The notes below the pieces were generated by a model. It saw only the letters and a list, made by a program, of their open reading frames with translations, made no database searches and was not told the origin of the DNA. DNA of 64,000 bases from Streptomyces sp. NBC_00457 (GTDB taxonomy: Bacteria; Actinomycetota; Actinomycetes; Streptomycetales; Streptomycetaceae), in contig NZ_CP107905.1 in assembly GCF_036014015.1 (NCBI RefSeq), forward strand, positions 4,712,001 to 4,776,000, given 5' to 3'. This document shows, in pieces, positions 46,745 to 54,627 of the stretch (position 1 is its first letter; the number at the start of each line of letters is the position of its first letter). A program made the translations under genes and the position numbers.

Positions 46745-46760
46745 GCCAGCATCGTAGCCA

Positions 46761-47420
46761 TTACGACAGTGCGCGCGCCGCCACCTTCAGATCCGAGACC
46801 AGCCCCTCGTACGCCGCCCTCCGGTCCTTGTCGTCCTGCGCCCGCAGCACCGACGACGGGTGCACGGTCGGCACCAGCCGCTCCCGACGTCCATGGATCT
46901 CCTCCTCCAGCACCGCCCCGCGCACCTGCGTCACCCGGAACGACGACCCCAGCAGCGCCTTGCCCGCGGTGGCACCGAGCACGATGATCAACTCCGGCTC
47001 CACGGCCGCCAGCTCGGCCGCGAGCCACGGCCCGCACGCCGTCATCTCACGCAGCGTCGGCGCCTTGTGGATACGGCGCTTACGCGGCTCGGCCTGCGTG
47101 AACTTGAAGTGCTTGACGGCATTGGTGACATAGGCGTCCGCCGGGTCGATGCCGGCCTCCTCCAGCGCACTGTCCAGGAGCCGCCCGGCGGGCCCGACGA
47201 AGGGCTTGCCCTGACGGTCCTCCTGATCGCCGGGCTGCTCGCCGACGAGCATGACGCGAGCGTCCGAGTTCCCGGCGCCGAAGACGGTCTGGGTGGCGTC
47301 CCGGTGCAGGGGGCAGCCGCGGCAGTCGGCGGCGGCGCGACGCAGGGCGGGAAGACCACCGCGGTCGGGAAGGAAGGGCTCAGCGGTGTAGGCATCCTCA
47401 GGCGCCTTAGTACTAGTCAT
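46761..47420 (-). CDS. UdgX-type uracil-DNA glycosylase
   Basis: 219 aa family 4-like uracil-DNA glycosylase with an iron-sulfur cluster (C33, C36, C129 visible). The class-specific loop KRRIH (114-118) is present. In Mycobacterium smegmatis UdgX the histidine of this loop (H109) bonds covalently to the abasic sugar after uracil removal. The motif A variant GEQPGDQED (60-68) and HPSS (187-190) also fit UdgX rather than ordinary UDG-B or UDG-4. It may protect uracil sites rather than simply release uracil. It stands between a GNAT gene and a scar of broken genes. Confidence 0.9.
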   Translation of the reverse strand: MTSTKAPEDAYTAEPFLPDRGGLPALRRAAADCRGCPLHRDATQTVFGAGNSDARVMLVGEQPGDQEDRQGKPFVGPAGRLLDSALEEAGIDPADAYVTNAVKHFKFTQAEPRKRRIHKAPTLREMTACGPWLAAELAAVEPELIIVLGATAGKALLGSSFRVTQVRGAVLEEEIHGRRERLVPTVHPSSVLRAQDDKDRRAAYEGLVSDLKVAARALS

Positions 47421-47521
47421 GCCGCCCGAGTACCCACGTCGGCCCTGTCAGCGCGGTCGTGCGCCGCCGCCCCGCCGCGTGTTCAGTCGGTGGTGCTCGA
47501 CTGGCCGGCCTTCCACGCGCG

Positions 47522-47704
47522 CTAGTGCTGCTCGGGGTTGTCGGTGAACGAGGCGTGGCGGGGGCGCCAGCCGAGCAGGCGGTGGGCCTTCGCACTCGCG
47601 ACGAGTTCGTCCTGGTCGGCGGCCATCTGCATCATCCCGCCGGCCTCCGCGGTCTCCAGGATGATCTCGCCGGTGTAGCCGGCCGCGCGCACGGCGACGT
47701 TCGC
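47522..47704 (-). pseudogene. C-terminal remnant of an NAD-dependent epimerase/SDR protein
   Basis: About 60 codons ending in TAG at 47522 encode a tail such as GYTGEIILETAEAGG, SAKAHRLLGWRPRHASF and TDNPEQH. This has the look of the C-terminus of sugar-epimerase-like SDR proteins (the LGWxPR segment). There is no Rossmann N-terminus; upstream in frame the sequence changes abruptly at about 47704, where a MarR fragment begins on the other strand. It is read as a deletion remnant. Confidence 0.55.
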
Positions 47705-47706
47705 TG

Positions 47707-47936
47707 TACTGCTCCTCTTGAGCGAGGCCCCGACCGGCGCATGCGTATGTCCGCACTCGTTGCCGCGGCCGGTCTCACACCCTCCCGGATCACCCGCGTG
47801 GTCGACGGGCTGGCCCACCACGGCATGGTCCGCAAGGAACGTCCCGACAACGACGGACGCGGCAACGACGCCGTCCTCACGGACACCGGTCTGCACGCCA
47901 TGCGCTCGGCCCAGGCCACCGCGGCCCTCGAAATCA
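47707..47936 (+). pseudogene. Frameshifted, truncated MarR family regulator remnant
   Basis: The segment LLLLSEAP (frame of 47707) continues only after a one-base shift near 47730-47732 into PDRRMRMSALVAAAG, LTPSRITRVVDGLAHHGMVRKE and RGNDAVLTDTGLHAMRSAQ. This is the winged-helix core of MarR proteins. One missing C in a C run explains the shift. Both ends are lost: no N-terminal helix precedes, and the C-terminus stops at the end of mqnE. It is not functional as it stands. Confidence 0.6.
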
Positions 47937-49097
47937 CACCCGCATCGGCTGCGGCGACTCCCGGCGCTCCGGGTCCGGACCCTCGTACTCCCGAATGATC
48001 TCGTATCGCGTGTTCCGCTCCACCGGCCGGAACCCCGCATCCCGGATCAGGTCCAGCAGATCCTCACGGGTGAGCTTGTTCGGCGTACCGAAGTCGTCCG
48101 CGTCGTGCGTGATCTTGTACTCGACGACCGACCCGTCCATGTCGTCGGCGCCGTGCTGGAGGGCCAGCTGCGCGGTCTGGACGCCGTGCATGACCCAGAA
48201 GACCTTGACGTGCGGGACGTTGTCGAAGAGGAGACGGGAGACGGCGAAGGTCTTCAGAGCCTCCGCACCCGTCGCCATCTGCGTGCGCGCCTGGAGGCGG
48301 TTGCGTACCTTGCCGTCCTTCATGTCGACGAAGTCGTGCTGGTAGCGCAGCGGGATGAAGACCTGGAAGCCGTTCGTCTCGTCCTGCAGCTCACGGAGCC
48401 GGAGCACATGGTCCACGCGGTGCCGCGGCTCCTCGATGTGGCCGTACAGCATGGTGCAGGGGGTCTTCAGACCCTTCTCGTGCGCCAGCCGGTGGATGCG
48501 GGACCAGTCCTCCCAGTGGGTGCGGTGGTCCACGATGTGCTGCCGCACCTCCCAGTCGAAGATCTCCGCGCCGCCGCCGGTGAGGGACTCAAGACCGGCG
48601 TCGATCAGCTCGTCCAGGATCTCGGACGCGCTCAGCCCGGAGATCGTCTCGAAGTGGTGGATCTCCGTCGCCGTGAACGCCTTGAGCGACACGTCGGGGA
48701 GCGCCGCCTTCAGCTCGCGCAGGGAACGGGGGTAGTACCGCCACGGAAGATTGGGATGCAGCCCATTGACGATGTGCAGCTCGGTGAGGTTCTCGCCCTC
48801 CATCGACTTGGCGAGCTTCACGGCCTCCTCGATGCGCATCGTGTACGCGTCCTTCTCGCCCGGCTTGCGCTGGAACGAGCAGTAGGCGCAGGAGGCCGTG
48901 CAGACGTTGGTCATGTTGAGGTGCCGGTTGACGTTGAAGTGCACGACGTCGCCGTTCTTGCGCGTCCGCACCTCGTGCGCCAGCCCGCCCAGCCAGGCCA
49001 GGTCGTCCGACTCGTACAGCGCGATGCCGTCCTCACGGGTCAGCCGCTCACCGGCCCTGACCTTCTGCTCCAGCTCGCGCTTGAGCCCGACGTCCAT
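47934..49097 (-). CDS. mqnE: Aminofutalosine synthase
   Basis: Radical-SAM enzyme joining the MqnA product with SAM to form aminofutalosine, 387 aa. The cluster motif CTASCAYC gives C66, C70 and C73. ELHIVNGLHPNLPWRYYPR and GHIEEPRHRVDHVLRLRELQ are typical of MqnE. ATG 49097 (MDVGLKRE) has AAAGG upstream, and the longer in-frame extension looks unrelated. It lies 41 bases after an Lrp-type regulator on the same strand, possibly cotranscribed. Confidence 0.95.
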   Translation of the reverse strand: MDVGLKRELEQKVRAGERLTREDGIALYESDDLAWLGGLAHEVRTRKNGDVVHFNVNRHLNMTNVCTASCAYCSFQRKPGEKDAYTMRIEEAVKLAKSMEGENLTELHIVNGLHPNLPWRYYPRSLRELKAALPDVSLKAFTATEIHHFETISGLSASEILDELIDAGLESLTGGGAEIFDWEVRQHIVDHRTHWEDWSRIHRLAHEKGLKTPCTMLYGHIEEPRHRVDHVLRLRELQDETNGFQVFIPLRYQHDFVDMKDGKVRNRLQARTQMATGAEALKTFAVSRLLFDNVPHVKVFWVMHGVQTAQLALQHGADDMDGSVVEYKITHDADDFGTPNKLTREDLLDLIRDAGFRPVERNTRYEIIREYEGPDPERRESPQPMRV

Positions 49098-49138
49098 GGG
49101 GGTCACACCTTTCTCAGACAGCCTCGACAACCGTACGC

Positions 49139-49594
49139 CTACGCTTCTTCGGGCAGTTCTCCGACCCGGTTCTCCCACTTCGTGGAGAGCACGATCGTCG
49201 TACGGGTCCGGGAGACGCCCTTGGTGCCGCTGAGCCGACGGATGATCTTCTCCAGGCCGTCCACGTCGGCGGCGCGCACTTTGAGCATGTAGGAGTCCTC
49301 GCCGGCGATGAACCAGCAGTCCTCGATCTCGGAGAGATCCCTCAGTCGCCGGGCCACGTCCTCGTGGTCGGTGGCGTCGGAGAGCGAGATACCGATCAGC
49401 GCGGTGACGCCGAGGCCGAGCGAGGCGGCGTCGACGGTGGCGCGGTAACCGGTGATGACACCGGCCGCCTCCAGCCGGTTGATGCGGTCGGTGACGCTGG
49501 GTCCCGACAGGCCGACGAGGCGCCCCAGCTCCGCGTACGAGGCCCGGCCGTTCTCTCTCAGGGCCTGGATGAGCTGCCTGTCCACCGCGTCCAT
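49139..49594 (-). CDS. Lrp/AsnC family transcriptional regulator
   Basis: 151 aa. The N-terminal AsnC helix-turn-helix is at about 1-55 (MDAVDRQLIQALRENGRASY, LVGLSGPSVTDRINRLE), followed by the RAM effector domain (about 65-145, AGEDSYMLKVRAADVDGLEK). It lies directly upstream of mqnE and downstream of the ubiX gene. Two pairs of AT-rich direct repeats before its start (49597-49653) are candidate autoregulatory sites. The ligand is unknown. Confidence 0.92.
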   Translation of the reverse strand: MDAVDRQLIQALRENGRASYAELGRLVGLSGPSVTDRINRLEAAGVITGYRATVDAASLGLGVTALIGISLSDATDHEDVARRLRDLSEIEDCWFIAGEDSYMLKVRAADVDGLEKIIRRLSGTKGVSRTRTTIVLSTKWENRVGELPEEA

Positions 49595-49596
49595 GC

Positions 49597-49653
49597 GATT
49601 AGAAGCCTTCCGCTGATTAGGTCGATAGAGATATAGGTCGAAGAGAGATATAG
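49597..49653. promoter_or_regulatory. AT-rich direct repeats before the Lrp gene
   Basis: GATTAG occurs at 49597-49602 and 49615-49620 (18 bases apart), and AGAGATATAG at 49627-49636 and 49644-49653 (17 bases apart). This is strikingly AT-rich for the region. On the minus strand the second pair reads CTATATCTCT and may include the -10 of the regulator gene. Spaced repeats of this kind suit Lrp-type oligomers. Confidence 0.5.
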
Positions 49654-49706
49654 AGGTGACGAGTTTTCGGGCGTTGCGTTGCCCCGTGACTCAGTGGGTC
49701 GGTGGT

Positions 49707-50390
49707 TCAGGTCGGGCCGGACCCGCCGCCGAGTTCGCCCTTCCAGCGGCGGTAGAGGTCGTGCTCGACACCGGCCGCGTCCAGGATCCGGCCGGCCACG
49801 AAGTCCACCAGGTCCTGGATGTGTGTGGCCCCCTGGTAGAAGGCGGGCGAGGTGGGCACGACGGTCGCGCCCGCGTCGTCCAGTGTCACCAGGTGGCGCA
49901 GGGTCTGCCCGTTGAGCGGTGCCTCGCGTACGGCGACGACGAGCTTGCGGCCCTCCTTGAGGGTCACGCTCGCGGCACGCTGGAGCAGGTCTTTCGACAG
50001 CCCGAGCGCGACGCCCGCGACGCAGGCGGTGGAGGCGGGCACGATCAGCATGCCCTTGGCGGGGTACGACCCCGAGGACGGGCCCGCGGCCAGGTCGCCG
50101 GCGCTCCAGTGCCGTACGCCGGCGAGGTCCACGGCGAAGGCGTCCGGCTTGCCGTCGGCCCCTCGCGCCAGCCATTCCCGCAGGTCGTCCTGCCAGTGGG
50201 CGTCCCGGAAGGCGATGCCGGTCTCATCGAGCAGGGTGAGCCGGGAGGCACGGCTGACGACCAGGTCGACGCTCTCGCCCGCGACCAGCAGCGCGCGCAG
50301 CACGGCGGCGGCATACGGGGTGCCGGAGGCGCCGGACACCCCTACGATCCAAGGCGTACGCGCCGTCTCTCCTGGCTTGACTCGGTTCAC
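49707..50390 (-). CDS. Flavin prenyltransferase, UbiX family (late menaquinone step)
   Basis: 227 aa flavoprotein that makes prenylated FMN for UbiD-type decarboxylases. Family motifs include IVGVSGASGTPYAAAVL at about 15-31, PASTACVAGVALGLSKDLLQRAA, and VPTSPAFYQGATHIQDLVDF. In Streptomyces the corresponding gene near mqnE has been named mqnM in the futalosine route; the ubiA and ubiD homologues are 1.4 to 4 kb away. The start is GTG 50390. It is divergent from the rhomboid gene. Confidence 0.9.
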   Translation of the reverse strand: MNRVKPGETARTPWIVGVSGASGTPYAAAVLRALLVAGESVDLVVSRASRLTLLDETGIAFRDAHWQDDLREWLARGADGKPDAFAVDLAGVRHWSAGDLAAGPSSGSYPAKGMLIVPASTACVAGVALGLSKDLLQRAASVTLKEGRKLVVAVREAPLNGQTLRHLVTLDDAGATVVPTSPAFYQGATHIQDLVDFVAGRILDAAGVEHDLYRRWKGELGGGSGPT

Positions 50391-50450
50391 GACACCGAGC
50401 CTATCCGGCTTCCCACCCCGGGAACCGGCCGAGGGGTGCGGACCGTTGCT

Positions 50451-51662
50451 ATGAGTGACGGGCTAGGGCTGGGGGATGCCATGGCGGGTATGGGTGCGGG
50501 TCCTGGTGCCGGGGCCGGTGGAGACTCCGGTGGGCGGCCGGGTGGCGGGTCCGGTGAGCGGTCCGGCGCGGGCTCCGGCTGGCGGTTCGGGGCAAGCTCC
50601 GGTGAGCGGCCGGGTGGCGGCTCCGGTGGGCGGTTCGGGGCAAGCTCCGGTGAGCGGCCGGGTGGCGGCTCCGGTGGGCGGTCCGGCGCGGGCTCCGGTG
50701 GACGGCCGGGTGGCGGCTCCGGTGAGCGGTCCGGCGCGGGCTCCGGCTGGCGGTTCGGGGCAAGCTCCGGTGAGCGGCCGGGTGGCGGCTCCGGTGGGCG
50801 GTCCGGGGCAAGCTCCGGTGAGCGGCCGGGTGGCGGCTCCGGTGGGCGGTCCGGGGCAAGCTCCGGTGAGCGGCCGGGTGGCGGCTCCGGTGGGCGGTCC
50901 GGCGCGGGCTCCGGTGAGCGGCCGGGTGGCGGGTCCGGTGAGCGGTCCGGCGCGGGCTCCGGTGAGCGGCCGGGTGGCGGCTCCGGTGGGCGGTCCGGCG
51001 CAGGCCCCGGTTCGCGGTTCGGGGCGGGCTCCGGCTGGCGGTCCGGCGCGGCGAGGGGTGCCGGATCCGGGTCGGGCCTTGCGTTGACGCGTGGTGATCG
51101 GGCGAAGACCGCGGCCAAGTTGATGGTGGGCTGGGTGGCCCTGTTGTGGCTGCTGGAAGTGGTCGACGTGATCAGCGGCCATGCGCTGGACGGCCTCGGC
51201 ATCACCCCGCGCGAACCGTCCGAGCTGATCGACATCGTGCCCGCCGCCTTCCTCCACTTCGGCTTCGCCCATGTCGCCGCCAACAGCGTGCCGCTCCTGG
51301 TCCTCGGCTTCCTCGCGGCCCTCGGCGGCCTGCGCCGGTTCGCCCTCGTCTGCGCGCTGATCATCGTCGCGGACGGACTGGGCGTATGGCTCATATCCCC
51401 GGCGCACAGCAACACCGCGGGCGCCTCCGGCCTGATCTTCGGCCTCTTCGGCTTCCTCCTGGTGACCGGCTTCGTGGAACGCCGCCCCCTCGGCATCCTC
51501 GTCGGCCTCCTGATAGCCGCGGTCTGGGGCGGCTCCATCCTGTCCGGCCTCGCACCCACTCAGACGAGCGTCAGCTGGCAGGGCCACTTGATCGGCCTGG
51601 TGTCGGGGGTCGTGGCGGCCTACCTGTTCCGCCGCCCCGCGATACCCGCGCGCGGCGTCTGA
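50451..51662 (+). CDS. Rhomboid family protease with a 22-fold octapeptide repeat
   Basis: 403 aa. Residues 27-202 are 22 tandem units of eight, G-[GEWS]-R-[PSF]-G-[GA]-[GSA]-[SPR]. The C-terminal rhomboid core (about 220-395, six helices) has HFGFAHVAANSVPLL, catalytic S326 in AGASGLIFG and H379 in WQGHLIGLVSG, so it should be active. The repeat is flexible, arginine-rich and basic, and would lie in the cytoplasm by the positive-inside rule. ATG 50451 starts the reading frame that keeps the repeat in register. It is divergent from ubiX and convergent with the prenyltransferase gene. Confidence 0.87.
   Translation: MSDGLGLGDAMAGMGAGPGAGAGGDSGGRPGGGSGERSGAGSGWRFGASSGERPGGGSGGRFGASSGERPGGGSGGRSGAGSGGRPGGGSGERSGAGSGWRFGASSGERPGGGSGGRSGASSGERPGGGSGGRSGASSGERPGGGSGGRSGAGSGERPGGGSGERSGAGSGERPGGGSGGRSGAGPGSRFGAGSGWRSGAARGAGSGSGLALTRGDRAKTAAKLMVGWVALLWLLEVVDVISGHALDGLGITPREPSELIDIVPAAFLHFGFAHVAANSVPLLVLGFLAALGGLRRFALVCALIIVADGLGVWLISPAHSNTAGASGLIFGLFGFLLVTGFVERRPLGILVGLLIAAVWGGSILSGLAPTQTSVSWQGHLIGLVSGVVAAYLFRRPAIPARGV
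50529..51056. repeat. 24-bp tandem repeat tract inside the rhomboid gene
   Basis: Twenty-two in-frame units of 24 bases, often paired into 48-base higher-order units such as GCTCCGGTGAGCGGCCGGGT followed by GGCGGCTCCGGTGGGCGGTC. Units are near-identical at the DNA level, so the tract is probably recent and prone to length change. The pattern is continuous, without spacers, and is not a CRISPR array. Confidence 0.95.
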
Positions 51663-51690
51663 GCGGCGCTGGCAAAGTCACCCACGGTTC

Positions 51691-51737
51691 TACAGCGCCC
51701 CGTCAGGGGCGCGGGGAACTGCGCGACCCGCCACAAC
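51691..51737. repeat. Dispersed Streptomyces intergenic hairpin repeat, copy 3
   Basis: Stem GCGCCCC (51695-51701), loop GTCA, GGGGCGC (51706-51712), then GGGGAACTGCGCGACCCGCC. It lies between the convergent rhomboid and prenyltransferase genes and probably terminates one or both. Confidence 0.88.
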
Positions 51738-51769
51738 AGACCCGCACCCAACCGACGACAGACCGCCCC

Positions 51770-52672
51770 CTAGACCGTCAACCCCCGCACCATCAGATCA
51801 AGCAACGCACACACGAACAACGCAATCCCAATAAACCCGTTCACACTGAAGAACGCCCTGTTCAGCCGCGACAGATCACGCGGCCGCACAATCGAGTGCT
51901 CGTAAATAAACGCGCTCGCGACAATCAGAAGACCGAACCAGAAAAAGAAGCCCGCATCCGTCACCACCGCATACCAGACGAACAGGGCCGTCGTCACGGC
52001 ATGGCAGACCCGCGCCCCCCACACCGCAGCCGGAATCCCGAAGCGGGCCGGCACCGACATCACGCCGATCTCACGATCGGTCTCGACATCCTGGCAGGCG
52101 TAGATCAGATCGAACCCACCGATCCAGACACCGACGGCGAGCCCCAGGATCACCGCGTCCCAGGACCACTCACCGGTGATCGCCAGCCACCCGCCGACCG
52201 GCCCCATCGCCTGGGCAAGACCAAGGATGGCCTGCGGAAAGTTCGTGAACCGCTTGCCGTAGGGGTACACCACCATCGGAATCACCGCGACGGGCGCAAG
52301 GGCCAGACACAGCGGATTGAGCAGCGCCGCCGAGCCCAGAAAGACCACCACGGCGATCAACGCACCGGTCCAGGCATGCTTCACCGACATCGCACCGGTG
52401 ACCAGCTCACGCTGCGCCGTCCGGGGATTCCGGGCGTCGATCTCACGGTCGATGATCCGGTTCACGGCCATCGCGAAGGTGCGCAGCCCGACCATGCAGA
52501 TCGTCACCAGCAGCAGCCGGCCCCAGTGAATGTTCCGGTCCCACTGGAACATCGCGGTGAGCGCGGCGATGTAAGCGAAGGGAAGCGCGAAGACCGAGTG
52601 CTCGATCATCACCAGACGCAGAAACGCCTTGGTGCGTCCCGGCTGCGGGATCGCGGCGGATGCGGAACTCAA
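51770..52672 (-). CDS. UbiA family prenyltransferase (menaquinone, MqnP-like)
   Basis: 300 aa membrane prenyltransferase with eight to nine helices. The two aspartate-rich motifs are N71-x3-D75-x3-D79 (NRIIDREID) and D195-x3-D199 (DVETD), which bind the polyprenyl diphosphate through Mg2+. It probably prenylates the 1,4-dihydroxy-6-naphthoate ring. The start appears to be TTG 52672, overlapping the ubiD stop as TTGA; the first later ATG (codon 22) would cut a conserved N-terminal segment. This gene corresponds to the one called mqnP in Streptomyces. Confidence 0.9.
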   Translation of the reverse strand: MSSASAAIPQPGRTKAFLRLVMIEHSVFALPFAYIAALTAMFQWDRNIHWGRLLLVTICMVGLRTFAMAVNRIIDREIDARNPRTAQRELVTGAMSVKHAWTGALIAVVVFLGSAALLNPLCLALAPVAVIPMVVYPYGKRFTNFPQAILGLAQAMGPVGGWLAITGEWSWDAVILGLAVGVWIGGFDLIYACQDVETDREIGVMSVPARFGIPAAVWGARVCHAVTTALFVWYAVVTDAGFFFWFGLLIVASAFIYEHSIVRPRDLSRLNRAFFSVNGFIGIALFVCALLDLMVRGLTV

Positions 52673-54126
52673 AGGCCGTACTCCTTCCACCGGCGGTCGA
52701 CCTTCGCCGCCGTCTCCGGGTCGGACAGCACCATCTCGGGCCACCCGCCGTCCCGCGTATAGCCCTCCTCGGGCCACTTCTTCGTCGCGTCGATGCCCGC
52801 CTTGCCGCCCCAGAACTGCTGATAGGAGGCGTGGTCGAGATGGTCGACCGGACCCTCCACGACCGAGAGGTCGCGGGCGTAGTCCGTGTTGCCGAGGGCC
52901 CGCCAGGCGACCTCGTGCAGATCGTGGACGTCGCAGTCGGCGTCGACGACGACGATCAGCTTGGTGAGGGACATCATGTGCGCACCCCATACAGCGTGCA
53001 TCACCTTTTGGGCGTGCTTGGGGTACTTCTTGTCGATCGAGACGATCGCACAGTTGTGGAAACCCCCGGCCTCCGGCAGGTGGTAGTCCACGATGTCCGG
53101 GACGATGACCTTCAGCAGCGGGAGGAAGAAGCGTTCCGTCGCACGGCCCAGCGGTCCGTCCTCCGTCGGGGGGCGGCCTACGACGATCGACTGCAGGAGC
53201 GGCCGCTTCCGCATCGTCACGCAGTCGATTTTCAGCGCGGGGAAGGGTTCTTGCGGGGTGTAGAAGCCGGTGTGATCGCCGAAGGGCCCTTCGGGCAGCA
53301 TCTCGCCGGGCTCCAGCCAGCCCTCCAGAACGACCTCCGCCTGCGCCGGCACCTGCAGCGGCACGGTCTTGCAGTCGACCATCTCGATCCGCTTGCCCGC
53401 GATGAACCCGGCGAACAGGTACTCGTCGATGTCACCGGGGAGCGGCGCGGTCGAGGCGTAGGTCACGGCCGGCGGGCACCCGAAGGCGATGGCGACCGGC
53501 AGCCGCTCACCGCGCCGGGCGGCGACCTGGTAGTGGTTCCGGCTGTCCTTGTGGATCTGCCAGTGCATGCCGATGGTGCGCTTGTCGTGGCGCTGGAGGC
53601 GGTACAGCCCGAGGTTGCGGATGCCGGACTCGGGGTCCTTGGTGTGGGTGAGCCCAAGGTTGAAGAAGGAGCCGCCGTCCTGAGGCCAGGTGAAGAGGGC
53701 GGGCAGGTCGTCGAGGTCGACCTCGTCGCCGTACAGAACGACGTCCTGCACGGGCGCGCTGTCGGACTTCACCTTCTTCGGCGGTACGTGCGTCATCGCG
53801 CCGAGTTTCCCGAAGGCCTCGCGTACACCGACGAAGCCGTGCGGCAGCTCGGGGCGGAGCAGGCCGCCGATCTTCTCGGAGATCTCGCCGTACGACTTCA
53901 GGCCCAGTGCCTTCAGCAGGCGCCGGTCGGTCCCGAAGACGTTCATGGCGAGCGGCATGCTGGAGCCGCGCACGCTCTCGAAGAGCAGCGCCGGGCCGCC
54001 CGCCTTCTGGACCCGGTCGACGATCTCCCCGACCTCCAGATACGGGTCTACCTCGGCCTTGATGCGCTTGAGGTCACCCTCGCGCTCCAGCGCCCTGAGC
54101 AGGGAGCGAAGATCGTCGTAAGCCAT
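52669..54126 (-). CDS. UbiD family decarboxylase (menaquinone, MqnL-like)
   Basis: 485 aa prenylated-FMN-dependent decarboxylase. Family stretches are MAYDDLRSLLRALEREGDLK at the start, HWQIHKDSRNH (about 190-200), EGPFGDHTGFYTP with the catalytic region (E-P-F-G-D-H), and TKLIVVVDADCDVHDLHEV. It should remove the ring carboxylate in the late futalosine route, using cofactor from the UbiX protein encoded at 49707. ATG 54126 matches the family start; an ATG 18 bases upstream is less likely. It is coupled to the prenyltransferase gene. Confidence 0.92.
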   Translation of the reverse strand: MAYDDLRSLLRALEREGDLKRIKAEVDPYLEVGEIVDRVQKAGGPALLFESVRGSSMPLAMNVFGTDRRLLKALGLKSYGEISEKIGGLLRPELPHGFVGVREAFGKLGAMTHVPPKKVKSDSAPVQDVVLYGDEVDLDDLPALFTWPQDGGSFFNLGLTHTKDPESGIRNLGLYRLQRHDKRTIGMHWQIHKDSRNHYQVAARRGERLPVAIAFGCPPAVTYASTAPLPGDIDEYLFAGFIAGKRIEMVDCKTVPLQVPAQAEVVLEGWLEPGEMLPEGPFGDHTGFYTPQEPFPALKIDCVTMRKRPLLQSIVVGRPPTEDGPLGRATERFFLPLLKVIVPDIVDYHLPEAGGFHNCAIVSIDKKYPKHAQKVMHAVWGAHMMSLTKLIVVVDADCDVHDLHEVAWRALGNTDYARDLSVVEGPVDHLDHASYQQFWGGKAGIDATKKWPEEGYTRDGGWPEMVLSDPETAAKVDRRWKEYGL

Positions 54127-54213
54127 GTGTCCAGTATCGGCCAAGGGCTACCCTGGCCCCGTCACCGGGGCCGTCCCAAGCCCCTCTCCGTCTTCTGGGG
54201 GTTCACCGCCTTC

Positions 54214-54546
54214 ATGCTCAGGTATCTGCCCCTCCTGCTGGTCCTCGCCCTGTGGATCTACGCCTTCATCGACTGCCTGAACACCCCGGAGAACGAGGTG
54301 AAGGGGCTGCCGAAGCTGGCGTGGGTGTTCATCATCCTGCTCTTCGGCCAGGTGCTGGTCGGCCCGGTCGCCTGGTTCGTGGCGGGCAAGGTCCGCAAGA
54401 CCCCGGCGAGCGGCATCACCCCCTTCTCCCCGGGCCGCCGTACGAAATTCGTCGCTCCCGACGACAACCCCGAATTCCTCAAGTCCCTGAAGGACGAGGA
54501 GGAGGACAAAGACAAGAAGCGCGGCGACGACCCGAAGGACGACTGA
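54214..54546 (+). CDS. PLDc_N (phospholipase D N-terminal-like) membrane protein
   Basis: 110 aa. Two membrane helices (about 3-22 and 36-56) with the PLDc_N pattern LALWIYAFIDCLNTPENEVK and LPKLAWVFIILLFGQVLVGP are followed by a charged tail ending in KDEEEDKDKKRGDDPKDD. There is no catalytic phospholipase domain. It is a common small membrane protein of unknown function. ATG 54214 was chosen as the first start before the helix. Confidence 0.82.
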   Translation: MLRYLPLLLVLALWIYAFIDCLNTPENEVKGLPKLAWVFIILLFGQVLVGPVAWFVAGKVRKTPASGITPFSPGRRTKFVAPDDNPEFLKSLKDEEEDKDKKRGDDPKDD

Positions 54547-54627
54547 CAAGCTGTACGCCGCAGAGCCCTCCGAAGCGGGCAATGCGCCCCTGGGCCGGGG
54601 CATGTGCGGGCCGGACACTTGTCTCGC

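Noticed and set aside
47459..47998. A full-length plus-strand gene of 179 codons between udgX and mqnE
   Set aside because: Only the middle resembles MarR; the N-terminal part is antisense to the epimerase remnant and the C-terminal part antisense to the mqnE end, so it is treated as a pseudogene.
50529..51056. Possible CRISPR-like array
   Set aside because: The repeats are contiguous, coding and without unique spacers, and no cas genes are present.
50387..51587. Long opposite-strand and alternate-frame reading frames with PEPPPGRSPELAP or PRTAHRSRHPA repeats
   Set aside because: They are frame shadows of the rhomboid gene's 24-bp repeat; a 24-base period keeps all six frames open. The rhomboid frame alone leads into a real protein domain.
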